Assembly: GCA_017628025.1 (NCBI GenBank)
Contig: JAGBZX010000030.1
Span: forward strand, 1-56,967
Length of the DNA stretch: 56,967 bases
Source of the DNA: Kiritimatiellia bacterium
GTDB lineage: Bacteria; Verrucomicrobiota; Kiritimatiellia; RFP12; UBA1067
Direction of reading: 5' to 3'
The position numbers and the translations under genes were made by a program. Positions 24,215 through 32,328 of this stretch are shown here, piece by piece; the stretch's first letter is position 1, and each line of letters starts with the position of its first letter. The notes beneath the pieces are model-generated. The model had not been told where the DNA came from and did not search any database. It saw nothing but the letters and a program-made list of their open reading frames with translations.

Positions 24215-26286
24215 TTGCTCTTTCTTTGAAGTACAAAAGTTTTAAATAACGATGATATCAATGGTAGTTCACGTTTTTGACGCTCTAAAGACCACATTGC
24301 GAAACGCCATTTGGCATCAAAAGCATATTGAGATGGTAGTTTAGGCTGAAAACTATTAAATTTATCTGCCATTACCGATCTACGCCATTCCATTGCTTCT
24401 GTTCGAGCGGCAAAGCCATCAAGAAATTTATCTGCCAAGATATCTATGCTTACAGTATGCTTTGCTGCAAAAGCCGCTAATGCCTTGGCATAGTGCCTTA
24501 AATAATAAGATGTCAATGCAGCAAAATTATCATCGGTAGTCGCTAAATCATCCCAGCCGAAACTACATCTTAATGAACAAATTGAAACAGCTCGTGGGAT
24601 GTGACGACGACGTGCTATATCATATGAAAATTCGTAAATTTCTTTTCCCACACCAAAGACTGGCTCGCCAGTAGCCGGGTCATACTTTTTCATCACCATG
24701 TTCTGCGCGGCGGCATCACCAATAAGTTGAGCCATCTCAGTTACAACATTGGCATCTTCAGTATTAGAATCTTCTTGATTTAAATAATAATGCGCTGGAA
24801 TTGAATCAATCGGTTCTCCTTCACAACGCGTACGAATATAAAAATCTACAAGCTTGCCAGTGCGCCCAGCAGAGCGACGGAGAATTTTGTATTCCGCAAG
24901 CGCAACACCTAAAGCTTTAAAACCCTCAACTCGAGAAAGCATATATCCTGCATAACCGCGCGCACACCGCGAAAGAGCTTTTTCTACCATTGCCCTTTCT
25001 AGCGGGCGACGATTTGTTTTAAAGGCTATTTCACGCGTCGTACCCATGCCAATTGGCACATCTTCGCCCTCTTCTCCTCTTAACTCATAGATATTTGCAT
25101 ACTCAATCGTTTCATCTTTTGAAAGCAAATCTTTCAGATTAGAAAGGAGCATCCTTGTGCGAGCATCTGCTCCTGGATGATATTTTGGCTTATTAGCCTT
25201 AAATGAAGCACCTGGTAGCGCAGTTCTACGGTCATCAAATGCTGGAGTTGAAACTTCACCTGCAACTGCATATACTTCACCAGTAATATACATGTACATC
25301 GTTTCAATAAACCCAAGCGAATTTTCATCGGCTAATTCTGGGCGAGTTAAAAGCTTTTCATATGTAGCAACTATCTCTTGAATGCGTTGGATCGTATCAA
25401 GACGACTAATGCGATCTAACGCGATATCTTCAGCTAGTCGCTCAAGCATGGGCACAATATTCTCATGAGATACGCCGCGAACAAGACCAAATAGTTCAAT
25501 CTCGTGGTGGCCACGATGGCGATGAAGGCGCATAAACGAAACTTTATTGCCTTCAAAGACACCAACTAATTCATGGAGAGCAATTTTAAAAGCTTTTAAA
25601 TCAGTTGAGGCTAACTCGGCAAAACGATTAAATTCTGTAAATGAAAGAATATGAATACCGCGCGCAGTGTGATAATACACAATAGACGAGGAAATACGCC
25701 TACGAGAGGCTCCAAGAGCTACTCTCATTTCTTTTTCTGTCCACGCAAGCGGTTTAACGCGCCAATCTTGACCAAGTGAACGATAGTGTTCTAATGTATG
25801 TAGATTTCTATCAATAAAAACTATGGCATTCATCGGCAGATGTAACTTTTCTAAAAGCCAAGCGTCTGCTTTCTCTAAACGTTGCGAAGACACATCTCGT
25901 TGTGATAGCTCTAGTCGCCCTTCAACAATATTTGCACAAAGGATTTCTTCCATCAAAACAGAGCTTCGTTTTTCTGACGGGATTGACGAGATTCGCCAAA
26001 ATCTACCATCAAGGAGCGGGAATGCTGCGGTAGAGTGATTGCCACTTGAAATAGTCATTACCCAGCCTGTTGCGCCGCGGCGGAGCGATGATTTAGGAGT
26101 TATTAAAACACTTGGCCTATCGCAATAATATTTAACCAGCCCCTCTTCAATGATAAAAGTATCACCAGCAATATCAAAGGCTCTAAATATCCGCTTACGC
26201 CCCATTGAGCCTACTTCTATCGTTTCTTGCCTAAGGCGCCCTTTTGATTTTACACGGCGTAAGAACGAATATAGAGGCCCTGTCAT
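24211..26286 (-). CDS. Large protein of unknown function (691 aa) in the envelope operon
   Basis: I do not recognise the family. The sequence is soluble, basic and Arg-rich, with no signal peptide or membrane helix. It looks multi-domain: a beta-rich N-terminal part (1-110) including FDIAGDTFIIEEG, a mixed central part (110-330) with EKADAWLLEKLHL and HRHRGHHEIELFGL, and an alpha/beta C-terminal part (380-690) with MGTTREIAFKTNRRPLERAM, FGVGKEIYEFSYDIARRRH, ICSLRCSFGWDDL and YYLRHYAKAL. Met/Cys/His-rich spots do not form an obvious metal motif. It starts 3 bases after the MurU-AmgK stop and overlaps kdsB (ATGA), so tight coupling argues for a role in envelope or sugar metabolism. The GKEIYEFSYD region is only weakly kinase-like; I would not assign it. 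Confidence 0.6.
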   Translation of the reverse strand: MTGPLYSFLRRVKSKGRLRQETIEVGSMGRKRIFRAFDIAGDTFIIEEGLVKYYCDRPSVLITPKSSLRRGATGWVMTISSGNHSTAAFPLLDGRFWRISSIPSEKRSSVLMEEILCANIVEGRLELSQRDVSSQRLEKADAWLLEKLHLPMNAIVFIDRNLHTLEHYRSLGQDWRVKPLAWTEKEMRVALGASRRRISSSIVYYHTARGIHILSFTEFNRFAELASTDLKAFKIALHELVGVFEGNKVSFMRLHRHRGHHEIELFGLVRGVSHENIVPMLERLAEDIALDRISRLDTIQRIQEIVATYEKLLTRPELADENSLGFIETMYMYITGEVYAVAGEVSTPAFDDRRTALPGASFKANKPKYHPGADARTRMLLSNLKDLLSKDETIEYANIYELRGEEGEDVPIGMGTTREIAFKTNRRPLERAMVEKALSRCARGYAGYMLSRVEGFKALGVALAEYKILRRSAGRTGKLVDFYIRTRCEGEPIDSIPAHYYLNQEDSNTEDANVVTEMAQLIGDAAAQNMVMKKYDPATGEPVFGVGKEIYEFSYDIARRRHIPRAVSICSLRCSFGWDDLATTDDNFAALTSYYLRHYAKALAAFAAKHTVSIDILADKFLDGFAARTEAMEWRRSVMADKFNSFQPKLPSQYAFDAKWRFAMWSLERQKRELPLISSLFKTFVLQRKSK

Positions 26287-26289
26287 GCT

Positions 26290-27966
26290 TTAGCCCTCGT
26301 GATGGTGATGACTCGAACAAGAACACTTGCCATTTGCGTGTTCTAAAAGATGCACTGCAAATTTTTCTGTTTCAACGAGCGAAGCTTTTCGTGCAGCTTG
26401 GGCGAGATTTTTTAGAGCAGGCTTAATATATTGTTTAAAGGATGGCTGACCTGCCGCCTCTAATCTAGCATATGCGCCTATACACTGTAATAGCCTTTGA
26501 ACTGCGGCAATGTGGACAACATTTGAAACCTCAGGTCGTGATACAGCATTGGCGTAACATTCAGTTATTTTATCTCGCATTTCACAACTCATATCAACAT
26601 ATGGGTCATAAATAAGAGAGGCTAAATCGTAGACCGCTGGCCCAAGGCGCATTCCTTGAAAGTCAATTATTCGCGGCTCATCATTTAGCCAGAGAATATT
26701 TGTAGATTGGAAATCTCGATGCACTAGTTCTACTGGCTCATTTTGAAGTGTATTAGCAACATTCTCTAGCTCTGTTAAAACTTCATTAGGCATTTGAAGC
26801 ATAAGCTTAGCTGATAGATAATGCTTTATAAACAAATCGCGCTCCCATTTCCATAACTCAGGACCAAATGCCGTTACTAGATTAATGGAATTAATTTCAG
26901 ATAAGGAGCCTAATTTATTAAACTGCGCAAGAAGCTTTATTACCTTAATGTAATCATCTTCAGACATCTTGCGTTCAACGCCAGCAAACTCCATTACGAG
27001 AGTTTTCATCGCTGGCAAATCTGCAAGAATCTTAGGAACAGGTATGCTGTTCTTAGCTAAAAAGCGAGCGTGGCCAGCATATAATGCATTTTCTTGACGA
27101 GTTGTATCGTCATAAAGAATTGCAATGCCCTTGTCGCATTTGAAGAAAACGCGCTCAGAACCTCTTGCTGACATAAATACGAATGACTTTTCGTCGATCT
27201 TGGCCTCTTTACACGCGGCAGAAAGCTGCGGAAATGAACCAAACGCATTTTCGTCGCCATCTTTATTAAGTTCGATGTAATCTGGTATCGTGCCAGCATC
27301 GGCCCAAAGAAACGACGTGTCTTCAGAGGTCTTAACAAAAAGCCCCTCTTTCATTGCGTTTTCAAACGCGGTTATAATAGAAGAAAAGCCTTCCTTCTTT
27401 ACAAAGTCAAGTATACAAGGCTTTAAGCAGGCTATACCAGAATATGTATATGTGCCATTATCACCAGGGGAAATACTTCTATACTCTGTAATGTATCTAG
27501 AAGAAGGCTCAACTTCAATAGTTCTTGGTCCTTCTAAGCTAACTAACGCCGAAGCAATTACATTAGGGTCGTTATCAAACCCTTCTAGTAAGGCTGGATT
27601 AGGCGCATTAGCGAATACCACATCACCATTTACAAGATAAAAATTCTCTTCGCCTATCCAAGATCTTAGAGGATTTAAAACTCCTCCTGTACCTAAAATT
27701 TCAGGCTCATACGAAACCTTAAGAGAAAACGACTCACCTTCTTCTTTACAACATTTCTCGTAATCCTTGGCCCATTGTGAAATTTGCTCGTGCAACGTAT
27801 GAGAATTGCAAACGATATCATCAACTCCCCATGAACGAAGGATTTCAATAGTACGTTCTAAAATAGGAACACCCCAAACCGGCATAAGCGGTTTAGGTGT
27901 TACACAAGTAAAAGGTTTAAGCCTTGTGCCGAAGCCGGCAGCTAAAACGATTGCTTTACGAACCAT
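26290..27966 (-). CDS. MurU-AmgK fusion: sugar-1-phosphate nucleotidyltransferase plus sugar kinase (peptidoglycan recycling)
   Basis: Residues 1-235 are a nucleotidyltransferase: LAAGFGTRLKPFT near 8-20, TPKPLMPVWG, ILGTGGVL, LVNGDVVF and WADAGTIPDY. Residues about 265-500 are an aminoglycoside-phosphotransferase-fold kinase: catalytic HRDFQSTN near 412 and metal-binding IDFQGMRLGPAVYDLASL near 433. In Pseudomonas, AmgK phosphorylates MurNAc/GlcNAc at the anomeric position and MurU adds UMP, feeding UDP-MurNAc without de novo synthesis and so bypassing fosfomycin. Here both lie on one 558-aa chain. The C-terminus has a Cys/His-rich tail (CSCSSHHHHEG) that could bind metal. Assignment is by domain pattern; the exact sugar is inferred. 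Confidence 0.82.
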   Translation of the reverse strand: MVRKAIVLAAGFGTRLKPFTCVTPKPLMPVWGVPILERTIEILRSWGVDDIVCNSHTLHEQISQWAKDYEKCCKEEGESFSLKVSYEPEILGTGGVLNPLRSWIGEENFYLVNGDVVFANAPNPALLEGFDNDPNVIASALVSLEGPRTIEVEPSSRYITEYRSISPGDNGTYTYSGIACLKPCILDFVKKEGFSSIITAFENAMKEGLFVKTSEDTSFLWADAGTIPDYIELNKDGDENAFGSFPQLSAACKEAKIDEKSFVFMSARGSERVFFKCDKGIAILYDDTTRQENALYAGHARFLAKNSIPVPKILADLPAMKTLVMEFAGVERKMSEDDYIKVIKLLAQFNKLGSLSEINSINLVTAFGPELWKWERDLFIKHYLSAKLMLQMPNEVLTELENVANTLQNEPVELVHRDFQSTNILWLNDEPRIIDFQGMRLGPAVYDLASLIYDPYVDMSCEMRDKITECYANAVSRPEVSNVVHIAAVQRLLQCIGAYARLEAAGQPSFKQYIKPALKNLAQAARKASLVETEKFAVHLLEHANGKCSCSSHHHHEG

Positions 27967-27968
27967 GA

Positions 27969-28778
27969 TTAACGATAAACTTGATGTTGTCTTTGTGTAC
28001 GATAGCGCGGCTCTTCAAGATAAAGAGTATACCATTGGTCACCTAAGGCAGAATTAGAAAAATGCCCTGGGCACTTATTTTGAAGCGTCAAAAGATTTGC
28101 TTTCAACGTTTTATCATCGCTTGATTTTAACGCTTCATTAAGTACCTTTTGCGCTTCTTCATCTTTGCCGCGTTTAACAAGCATCCAACTCCAAGTAGAA
28201 GCGAGAAGAACATTTTGATTATATCTAAGCCTCCTAACAGCTTTTTTATAGATTTTTTCTATCTCTTCAAGAGGTTTTTCAAGCGTATACATACGCGCCA
28301 TTTTGATAGCAGAAAGAGATGGATCTAAAAATAGTGCTTTTGGCATTAATTCATCAACGGCCTTAAAATTCTTAATCATCCAATTAAGCTGTAATTGCGC
28401 AGTCGCTTTTTGGCGCTCGATCATCGGGACAAAATACTTATATTTAGAAAGAATCTCTGTCTCTTTAAGCGCGGCTTTGACAAAAACTTTCGTATCTTCG
28501 AAAATTTCTTTTTGAGCAGCTTTCATTGAGCCAGGAGGTGAAATTTGCCAACGCTGCATTTTAGCTTGAAGCTTTTTCTGGCCTTCTAAGAGAATATATT
28601 GAACAGCTTCCATATCGCGCTTTATGCGCTTTTGGATAAGAAAGCCAATTAAAGCTTGAATAACGCCAAAGCCAAGTAGAGCAAAGAAGATGCTCCAGCC
28701 AAGCGAAACACCAGCAACAAAGTAAACTAGCGAAAATAAAATCGCGCCAATAACTAAAGATGAAATAATTGTAATCAT
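27969..28778 (-). CDS. Membrane-anchored TPR-like protein, unknown function
   Basis: 269 aa. Two hydrophobic helices at the N-terminus (about 5-27 and 30-50) are followed by a cytoplasmic, Lys-rich helical region. From about 130 on it shows TPR-like helix pairs: NWMIKNFKAVDELMPKALFLDP, LEEIEKIYKKAVRRLRYNQN and GKDEEAQKVLNEALKSSDD (key positions AL-LDP, Y-KAV, EAQ-VL-EAL). The gene starts 8 bases after the acyltransferase stop and ends 2 bases before the MurU-AmgK start. A scaffold role at the inner membrane for the sugar/envelope enzymes beside it is plausible but unproven. Confidence 0.6.
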   Translation of the reverse strand: MITIISSLVIGAILFSLVYFVAGVSLGWSIFFALLGFGVIQALIGFLIQKRIKRDMEAVQYILLEGQKKLQAKMQRWQISPPGSMKAAQKEIFEDTKVFVKAALKETEILSKYKYFVPMIERQKATAQLQLNWMIKNFKAVDELMPKALFLDPSLSAIKMARMYTLEKPLEEIEKIYKKAVRRLRYNQNVLLASTWSWMLVKRGKDEEAQKVLNEALKSSDDKTLKANLLTLQNKCPGHFSNSALGDQWYTLYLEEPRYRTQRQHQVYR

Positions 28779-28786
28779 ATTAAACC

Positions 28787-29935
28787 TCAGACTTTAAGAT
28801 ATACCTTCTTTTTATCTAGATATGCAAGAACTGCCCATGCAGCAATAAAAAATGTAAGATGAACAGCAAACTGCCTCCATTGGCCTGCGTTAGCGTGAAC
28901 ACCCTTGAAAATCCAGCGACTTATTGAGCCAGTAACACCAGTCATATTCATCAAGTAAACAAGTATAGAGTTGCGACCAATTGAGCGGAATAAAACGCCC
29001 CACTTAGACCACCCTTTAACATCAATAACAAAATAAAATAATGCAAGCATGAAAAACGAATATGACGCAGCATACAAGACAAATGACGATGTCCAAAGCG
29101 CTTTAACTACCACATCACCTAAGACATACGTAAAGAAAGCGCCAAGAAGAAGCGCTCCTACAGAGCAAAGAAAGAGCGATAGAGCTTTTTTGGAAGGTGT
29201 AATCGAGGTGCTTTTAAGTAAGGTTCCTGCCATCATACCGATAAGAGCGTGAGCGGCACCATTAGTTACTGCAAAAAGAGATTCTGGCTCATACAAGAAG
29301 CCTTTGCCAACTTTTACCATAAGATGATTTGGATATACCATGCGATCAAACCAAGTGACAATATTAGTTTCCTTGGCAAAACTCCCTAATGGCCCAAGGA
29401 GAAGCTCCTGAGAGGCGTCTGGGGCATGAAAGAATCTAAGAAGCGCCCAATATGCGGTTAAAAGCGCAAAAATACTTATAATGCGAATTGAGTTTTTCTT
29501 TACATGCAAATAAATTAAAGCAGCCACCCCCCACGCTAAGCCAATAAAGCCAAGTACACTCATTAACCTAAAATCAGGGCGAAACATCATAATACCGCCG
29601 AAAGAAAGCCCTAATAAGAAAAGCGTAATTACACGTTGAAAAAGTTTTAAATGAATTTGTAAAACAGAGCGATTGCGCTTTAACTGACTAGAAAGCGAAA
29701 ATGGCCAACTAACGCCTGCTAAAAAGAGAAATAGCGGAAATATCGTATCGTGATGAGCAAGACCTTGCCAATCAACATGCCTCATCTGTTGAGCTAACCA
29801 TGGACAGCAATTAAGAGCAGCACAAAGCCCAACAATCATAGCTGCGCCGCCAGTAATAAAAAACATATCAAAACCACGAAGAACATCAAGGGAATCAAGC
29901 CTTCCAAGATTTTGAGCATCATTGTCTTTTTTCAT
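28787..29935 (-). CDS. Heparan-alpha-glucosaminide N-acetyltransferase-like membrane protein (NagX/DUF5009 type)
   Basis: 382-aa integral membrane protein with about ten hydrophobic segments. The N-terminal SLDVLRGFDMFFI near 15-27, HHDTIFPLFLFLAGVSWPFS near 75-95 (key residues H, F-P-LFLFLAG) and GRNSILVYLMNM near the C-terminus are hallmarks of the HGSNAT/NagX group, which transfers acetyl from cytoplasmic acetyl-CoA to amino sugars across the membrane. The start at 29935 (MKKDND) has GTGGAG upstream in a 28-base leader; upstream starts lie between this and the -10. First gene of the operon that includes MurU-AmgK, which fits amino-sugar uptake or recycling. Confidence 0.82.
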   Translation of the reverse strand: MKKDNDAQNLGRLDSLDVLRGFDMFFITGGAAMIVGLCAALNCCPWLAQQMRHVDWQGLAHHDTIFPLFLFLAGVSWPFSLSSQLKRNRSVLQIHLKLFQRVITLFLLGLSFGGIMMFRPDFRLMSVLGFIGLAWGVAALIYLHVKKNSIRIISIFALLTAYWALLRFFHAPDASQELLLGPLGSFAKETNIVTWFDRMVYPNHLMVKVGKGFLYEPESLFAVTNGAAHALIGMMAGTLLKSTSITPSKKALSLFLCSVGALLLGAFFTYVLGDVVVKALWTSSFVLYAASYSFFMLALFYFVIDVKGWSKWGVLFRSIGRNSILVYLMNMTGVTGSISRWIFKGVHANAGQWRQFAVHLTFFIAAWAVLAYLDKKKVYLKV

Positions 29936-29963
29936 ATAAATCTCCACTAAATTAGTTATGTGT

Positions 29964-29992
29964 ATTATATCATAAAAGCACATAATACACGT
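29964..29992 (-). promoter_or_regulatory. Promoter of the envelope operon (NagX-like to Na/Pi transporter)
   Basis: TATAAT at 29964-29969 in ATGATATAATAC; -35 region ACGTGT at 17-base spacing is poor. The next 87 bases up to the glycosyltransferase stop at 30080 hold nothing else recognisable. Confidence 0.7.
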
Positions 29993-30079
29993 TAGAAAAA
30001 CAACACTATCTTCAAATTCAAAGATAAGAATTGTTTACGAAAATCTAATGAAATAATCTCACAGGCTAGCAAGAGCTAT

Positions 30080-31105
30080 CTATATCTTAAGCAAAAAATC
30101 TATGCTTTCAATAAATTTTGATTTATTAATCTTTTTTGCTACTTGTATAGATGAATCATGAGCAAGTTCTAAATCTCTATCATCCATTCGAAAGACTTTT
30201 TGCATTGCCGAGACCATGGATTTCTTAGAGCATGGATCAAACAAAACTCCATTCTCTAAAGTAAGCAAATCTTCACTCGCTCCCACTCTGTCGCTTAATA
30301 AAAGAACACACCCAGAAAGTGCTGCCTCATGAACAACAACTCCCCATGGTTCTTCAAAACTAGCTAGTGCAAAACACCTTGCGTTCTTATAAACATTTGA
30401 TAAATCTTTAGGCTGGAGAAATTCATGCACTTTTATAGCCGGATTTATTTTACATAAAGCATCCTTTAAAGGGCCACAACCATAAAGTTCAAGCGTCCAT
30501 CCATTCTCTGGCCCTCCAGCAGCACAAAATGCTTCAGAAAGTCCTAATACATTTTTTCTTTCGCAGAATTGTCCAACATAAATCATTTTTTTTGGCCGAG
30601 ACAAAATATCATCTCCGTCAGAAAATAGAGAATCATCCGCGGCATAAACACCTTGAATAATTCTTTGGCGACGAATTCCGTAAATTCTCATCGCTCGTGC
30701 CGATGCTTCTCCTGGGACAAAAAAAGCATCATATCTATGACGGATAAAAAGCCTAAATCTTATTATCTTTAAAATATCTATTAAAGAATACTTAAAAAGT
30801 ATATCGTTTTGCAATATTACTTTACCACCTGCTCGTTTAACCTCTTTCGCAATATAATTAAACGAAGCAACCGACCAGCCTGAAGAAAAAAGGCATGATG
30901 GAATCTCGCCTAAAAGCTTTACTGTATCGATTTTTTCTTTTTCGTCTACCCAGTAAACAGTACAATTACAAAAACACTCCATCCCTTCTATTGGAACTTG
31001 TGGCCTAGTAGCTACAACTACAACTTTCTCCTTTGTATTGGCTACAAAAGCACCAATACAACGTGCCGCATATTGCGGAAACCCATTCCAAGTAAAACAA
31101 ATCAC
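30080..31105 (-). CDS. Glycosyltransferase, GT4-like
   Basis: 341-aa GT-B fold protein. The C-terminal half carries the nucleotide-sugar site: KKMIYVGQFCERKNVLGL near 172-189, LELYGCGPLKDAL, VHEFLQPKDLSNVYKNARCF and the EX7E-type block SFEEPWGVVVHEAALSGC near 258-275 with both glutamates. No membrane helix. Such enzymes usually build surface polysaccharide or LPS. Its ATG overlaps the miaB stop (ATGA), and it ends the GH2-GH97-methyltransferase-miaB-GT unit. The acceptor is unknown. Confidence 0.85.
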   Translation of the reverse strand: MICFTWNGFPQYAARCIGAFVANTKEKVVVVATRPQVPIEGMECFCNCTVYWVDEKEKIDTVKLLGEIPSCLFSSGWSVASFNYIAKEVKRAGGKVILQNDILFKYSLIDILKIIRFRLFIRHRYDAFFVPGEASARAMRIYGIRRQRIIQGVYAADDSLFSDGDDILSRPKKMIYVGQFCERKNVLGLSEAFCAAGGPENGWTLELYGCGPLKDALCKINPAIKVHEFLQPKDLSNVYKNARCFALASFEEPWGVVVHEAALSGCVLLLSDRVGASEDLLTLENGVLFDPCSKKSMVSAMQKVFRMDDRDLELAHDSSIQVAKKINKSKFIESIDFLLKI

Positions 31106-32328
31106 GCTAATTCGCCAAAAAGAGTTTGCGCATGAGCATCTAAAATTTTAACATTTACAAATGAGCCTTTTTCAGGGAGATTCTCGCACTTTGGCCAAAT
31201 AACTATTCTATTACCACTATCTCTTCCAGAAAGCCGAGTTTTGTTTCGTTTCGATTCTCCTTCAACAAGAACTTCACGAACACTTCCAACTAACGCCAAA
31301 TTACGAGCAAGGCCTCGCTTTTCTTGGTCGTCTAAAAGTACAGCATTTCGCCGCTGCTTTTCTTCATTAGTAACATCATCAGCTAACTCTGCACTTCTTG
31401 TGCCAGGACGAGGAGAATACTTAAAAATAAATGAATTGTCAAAAAGCGCCTCATTCATTAACGAGCGAGTTTCTTCAAAATCTTCTTCTGTCTCACCAGG
31501 ATAACCAACAATAACATCTGTCGTAATGGCAAACGTATCATCAAACGCTCTAAGTTTAGCAATTGCTTCTAGATACTGCTCTCGCGTATATCTACGCCCC
31601 ATTTGACTTAAAATTTTATTTGAACCTGACTGAACAGGCAAATGAATATGGCGACAAACTTTGTCACATTCATTATACGCTTTAAGAAGTTCATCAGTAC
31701 ACCCGCCAGGATGAGCAGAAGTAAAACGAATACGTTTTAGCTTATCTATCTGCTGTAGGCGTCTTAGTAATTGAGGAAAATTTGGATACTTTAGTACACT
31801 CTGGCCTAAAAGCGTTACCTCTTTTATGCCTGTACTTGCTAAATGTTCCACTTCTTGTACGATATCGTCAAAAGGTCTTGATTTTTCAGGCCCTCTTACC
31901 TTAGGCACAATACAGTAACTACAAAAATTATTGCACCCTGTCATTACAGTAACAAAAGCAGAAAATGCATCTGTCGGTGGATGCTCTGCTAAAGGATCGT
32001 TTGAAGATGCTAAATATTTAATCTTTGTAAATTCCCCTGGCTTTACGGCGAAATCAAGACGCGGCAATTTTTTAAATATATCATCTCCTAAACGAGCTAC
32101 TGCGCATCCAGCAATGCCAACTTTTTTACCAGTTGAAAGAAGATATCCCGCCTTGCCTAGCGCTTTATCTTCAGCCTTTTGACGAACTGTGCAACTGTTT
32201 ATAATAACTAAATCGGCATCTGACTCTGATAGTGCTTTTTGATGACCAGCTCCAAGAAGCAACGATTCCATCGCCTCTGAATCGCGTACATTCATCTGAC
32301 AACCGTATGTATGAAGCCAAAATTTCAC
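31102..32328 (-). CDS. miaB: tRNA-2-methylthio-N6-dimethylallyladenosine synthase
   Basis: Radical SAM methylthiotransferase modifying i6A37 of tRNAs. The auxiliary-cluster cysteines are C10 (YGCQMN), C46 (NSCTVR) and C75 (AGCAVAR); the radical SAM cysteines are C132, C136, C139 in GCNNFCSYCIVP, followed by the MiaB-typical VRGPEKSR. A C-terminal TRAM-like domain ends the protein. At 408 aa it is slightly short (E. coli 474) through shorter loops. The CNNFC-YCIVP pattern favours MiaB over RimO or MtaB. It overlaps both neighbours by 4 bases. Confidence 0.9.
   Translation of the reverse strand: MKFWLHTYGCQMNVRDSEAMESLLLGAGHQKALSESDADLVIINSCTVRQKAEDKALGKAGYLLSTGKKVGIAGCAVARLGDDIFKKLPRLDFAVKPGEFTKIKYLASSNDPLAEHPPTDAFSAFVTVMTGCNNFCSYCIVPKVRGPEKSRPFDDIVQEVEHLASTGIKEVTLLGQSVLKYPNFPQLLRRLQQIDKLKRIRFTSAHPGGCTDELLKAYNECDKVCRHIHLPVQSGSNKILSQMGRRYTREQYLEAIAKLRAFDDTFAITTDVIVGYPGETEEDFEETRSLMNEALFDNSFIFKYSPRPGTRSAELADDVTNEEKQRRNAVLLDDQEKRGLARNLALVGSVREVLVEGESKRNKTRLSGRDSGNRIVIWPKCENLPEKGSFVNVKILDAHAQTLFGELA

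Noticed and set aside
26290-26330. Engineered His-tag or vector sequence (HHHH near the C-terminus)
   Set aside because: Only four histidines in a natural Cys/His-rich tail ending in EG; the next gene follows after 3 bases with no vector features.
26290-27966. Aminoglycoside resistance gene
   Set aside because: The kinase has the APH fold, but the fused MurU-type nucleotidyltransferase and envelope operon point to AmgK-like sugar phosphorylation.
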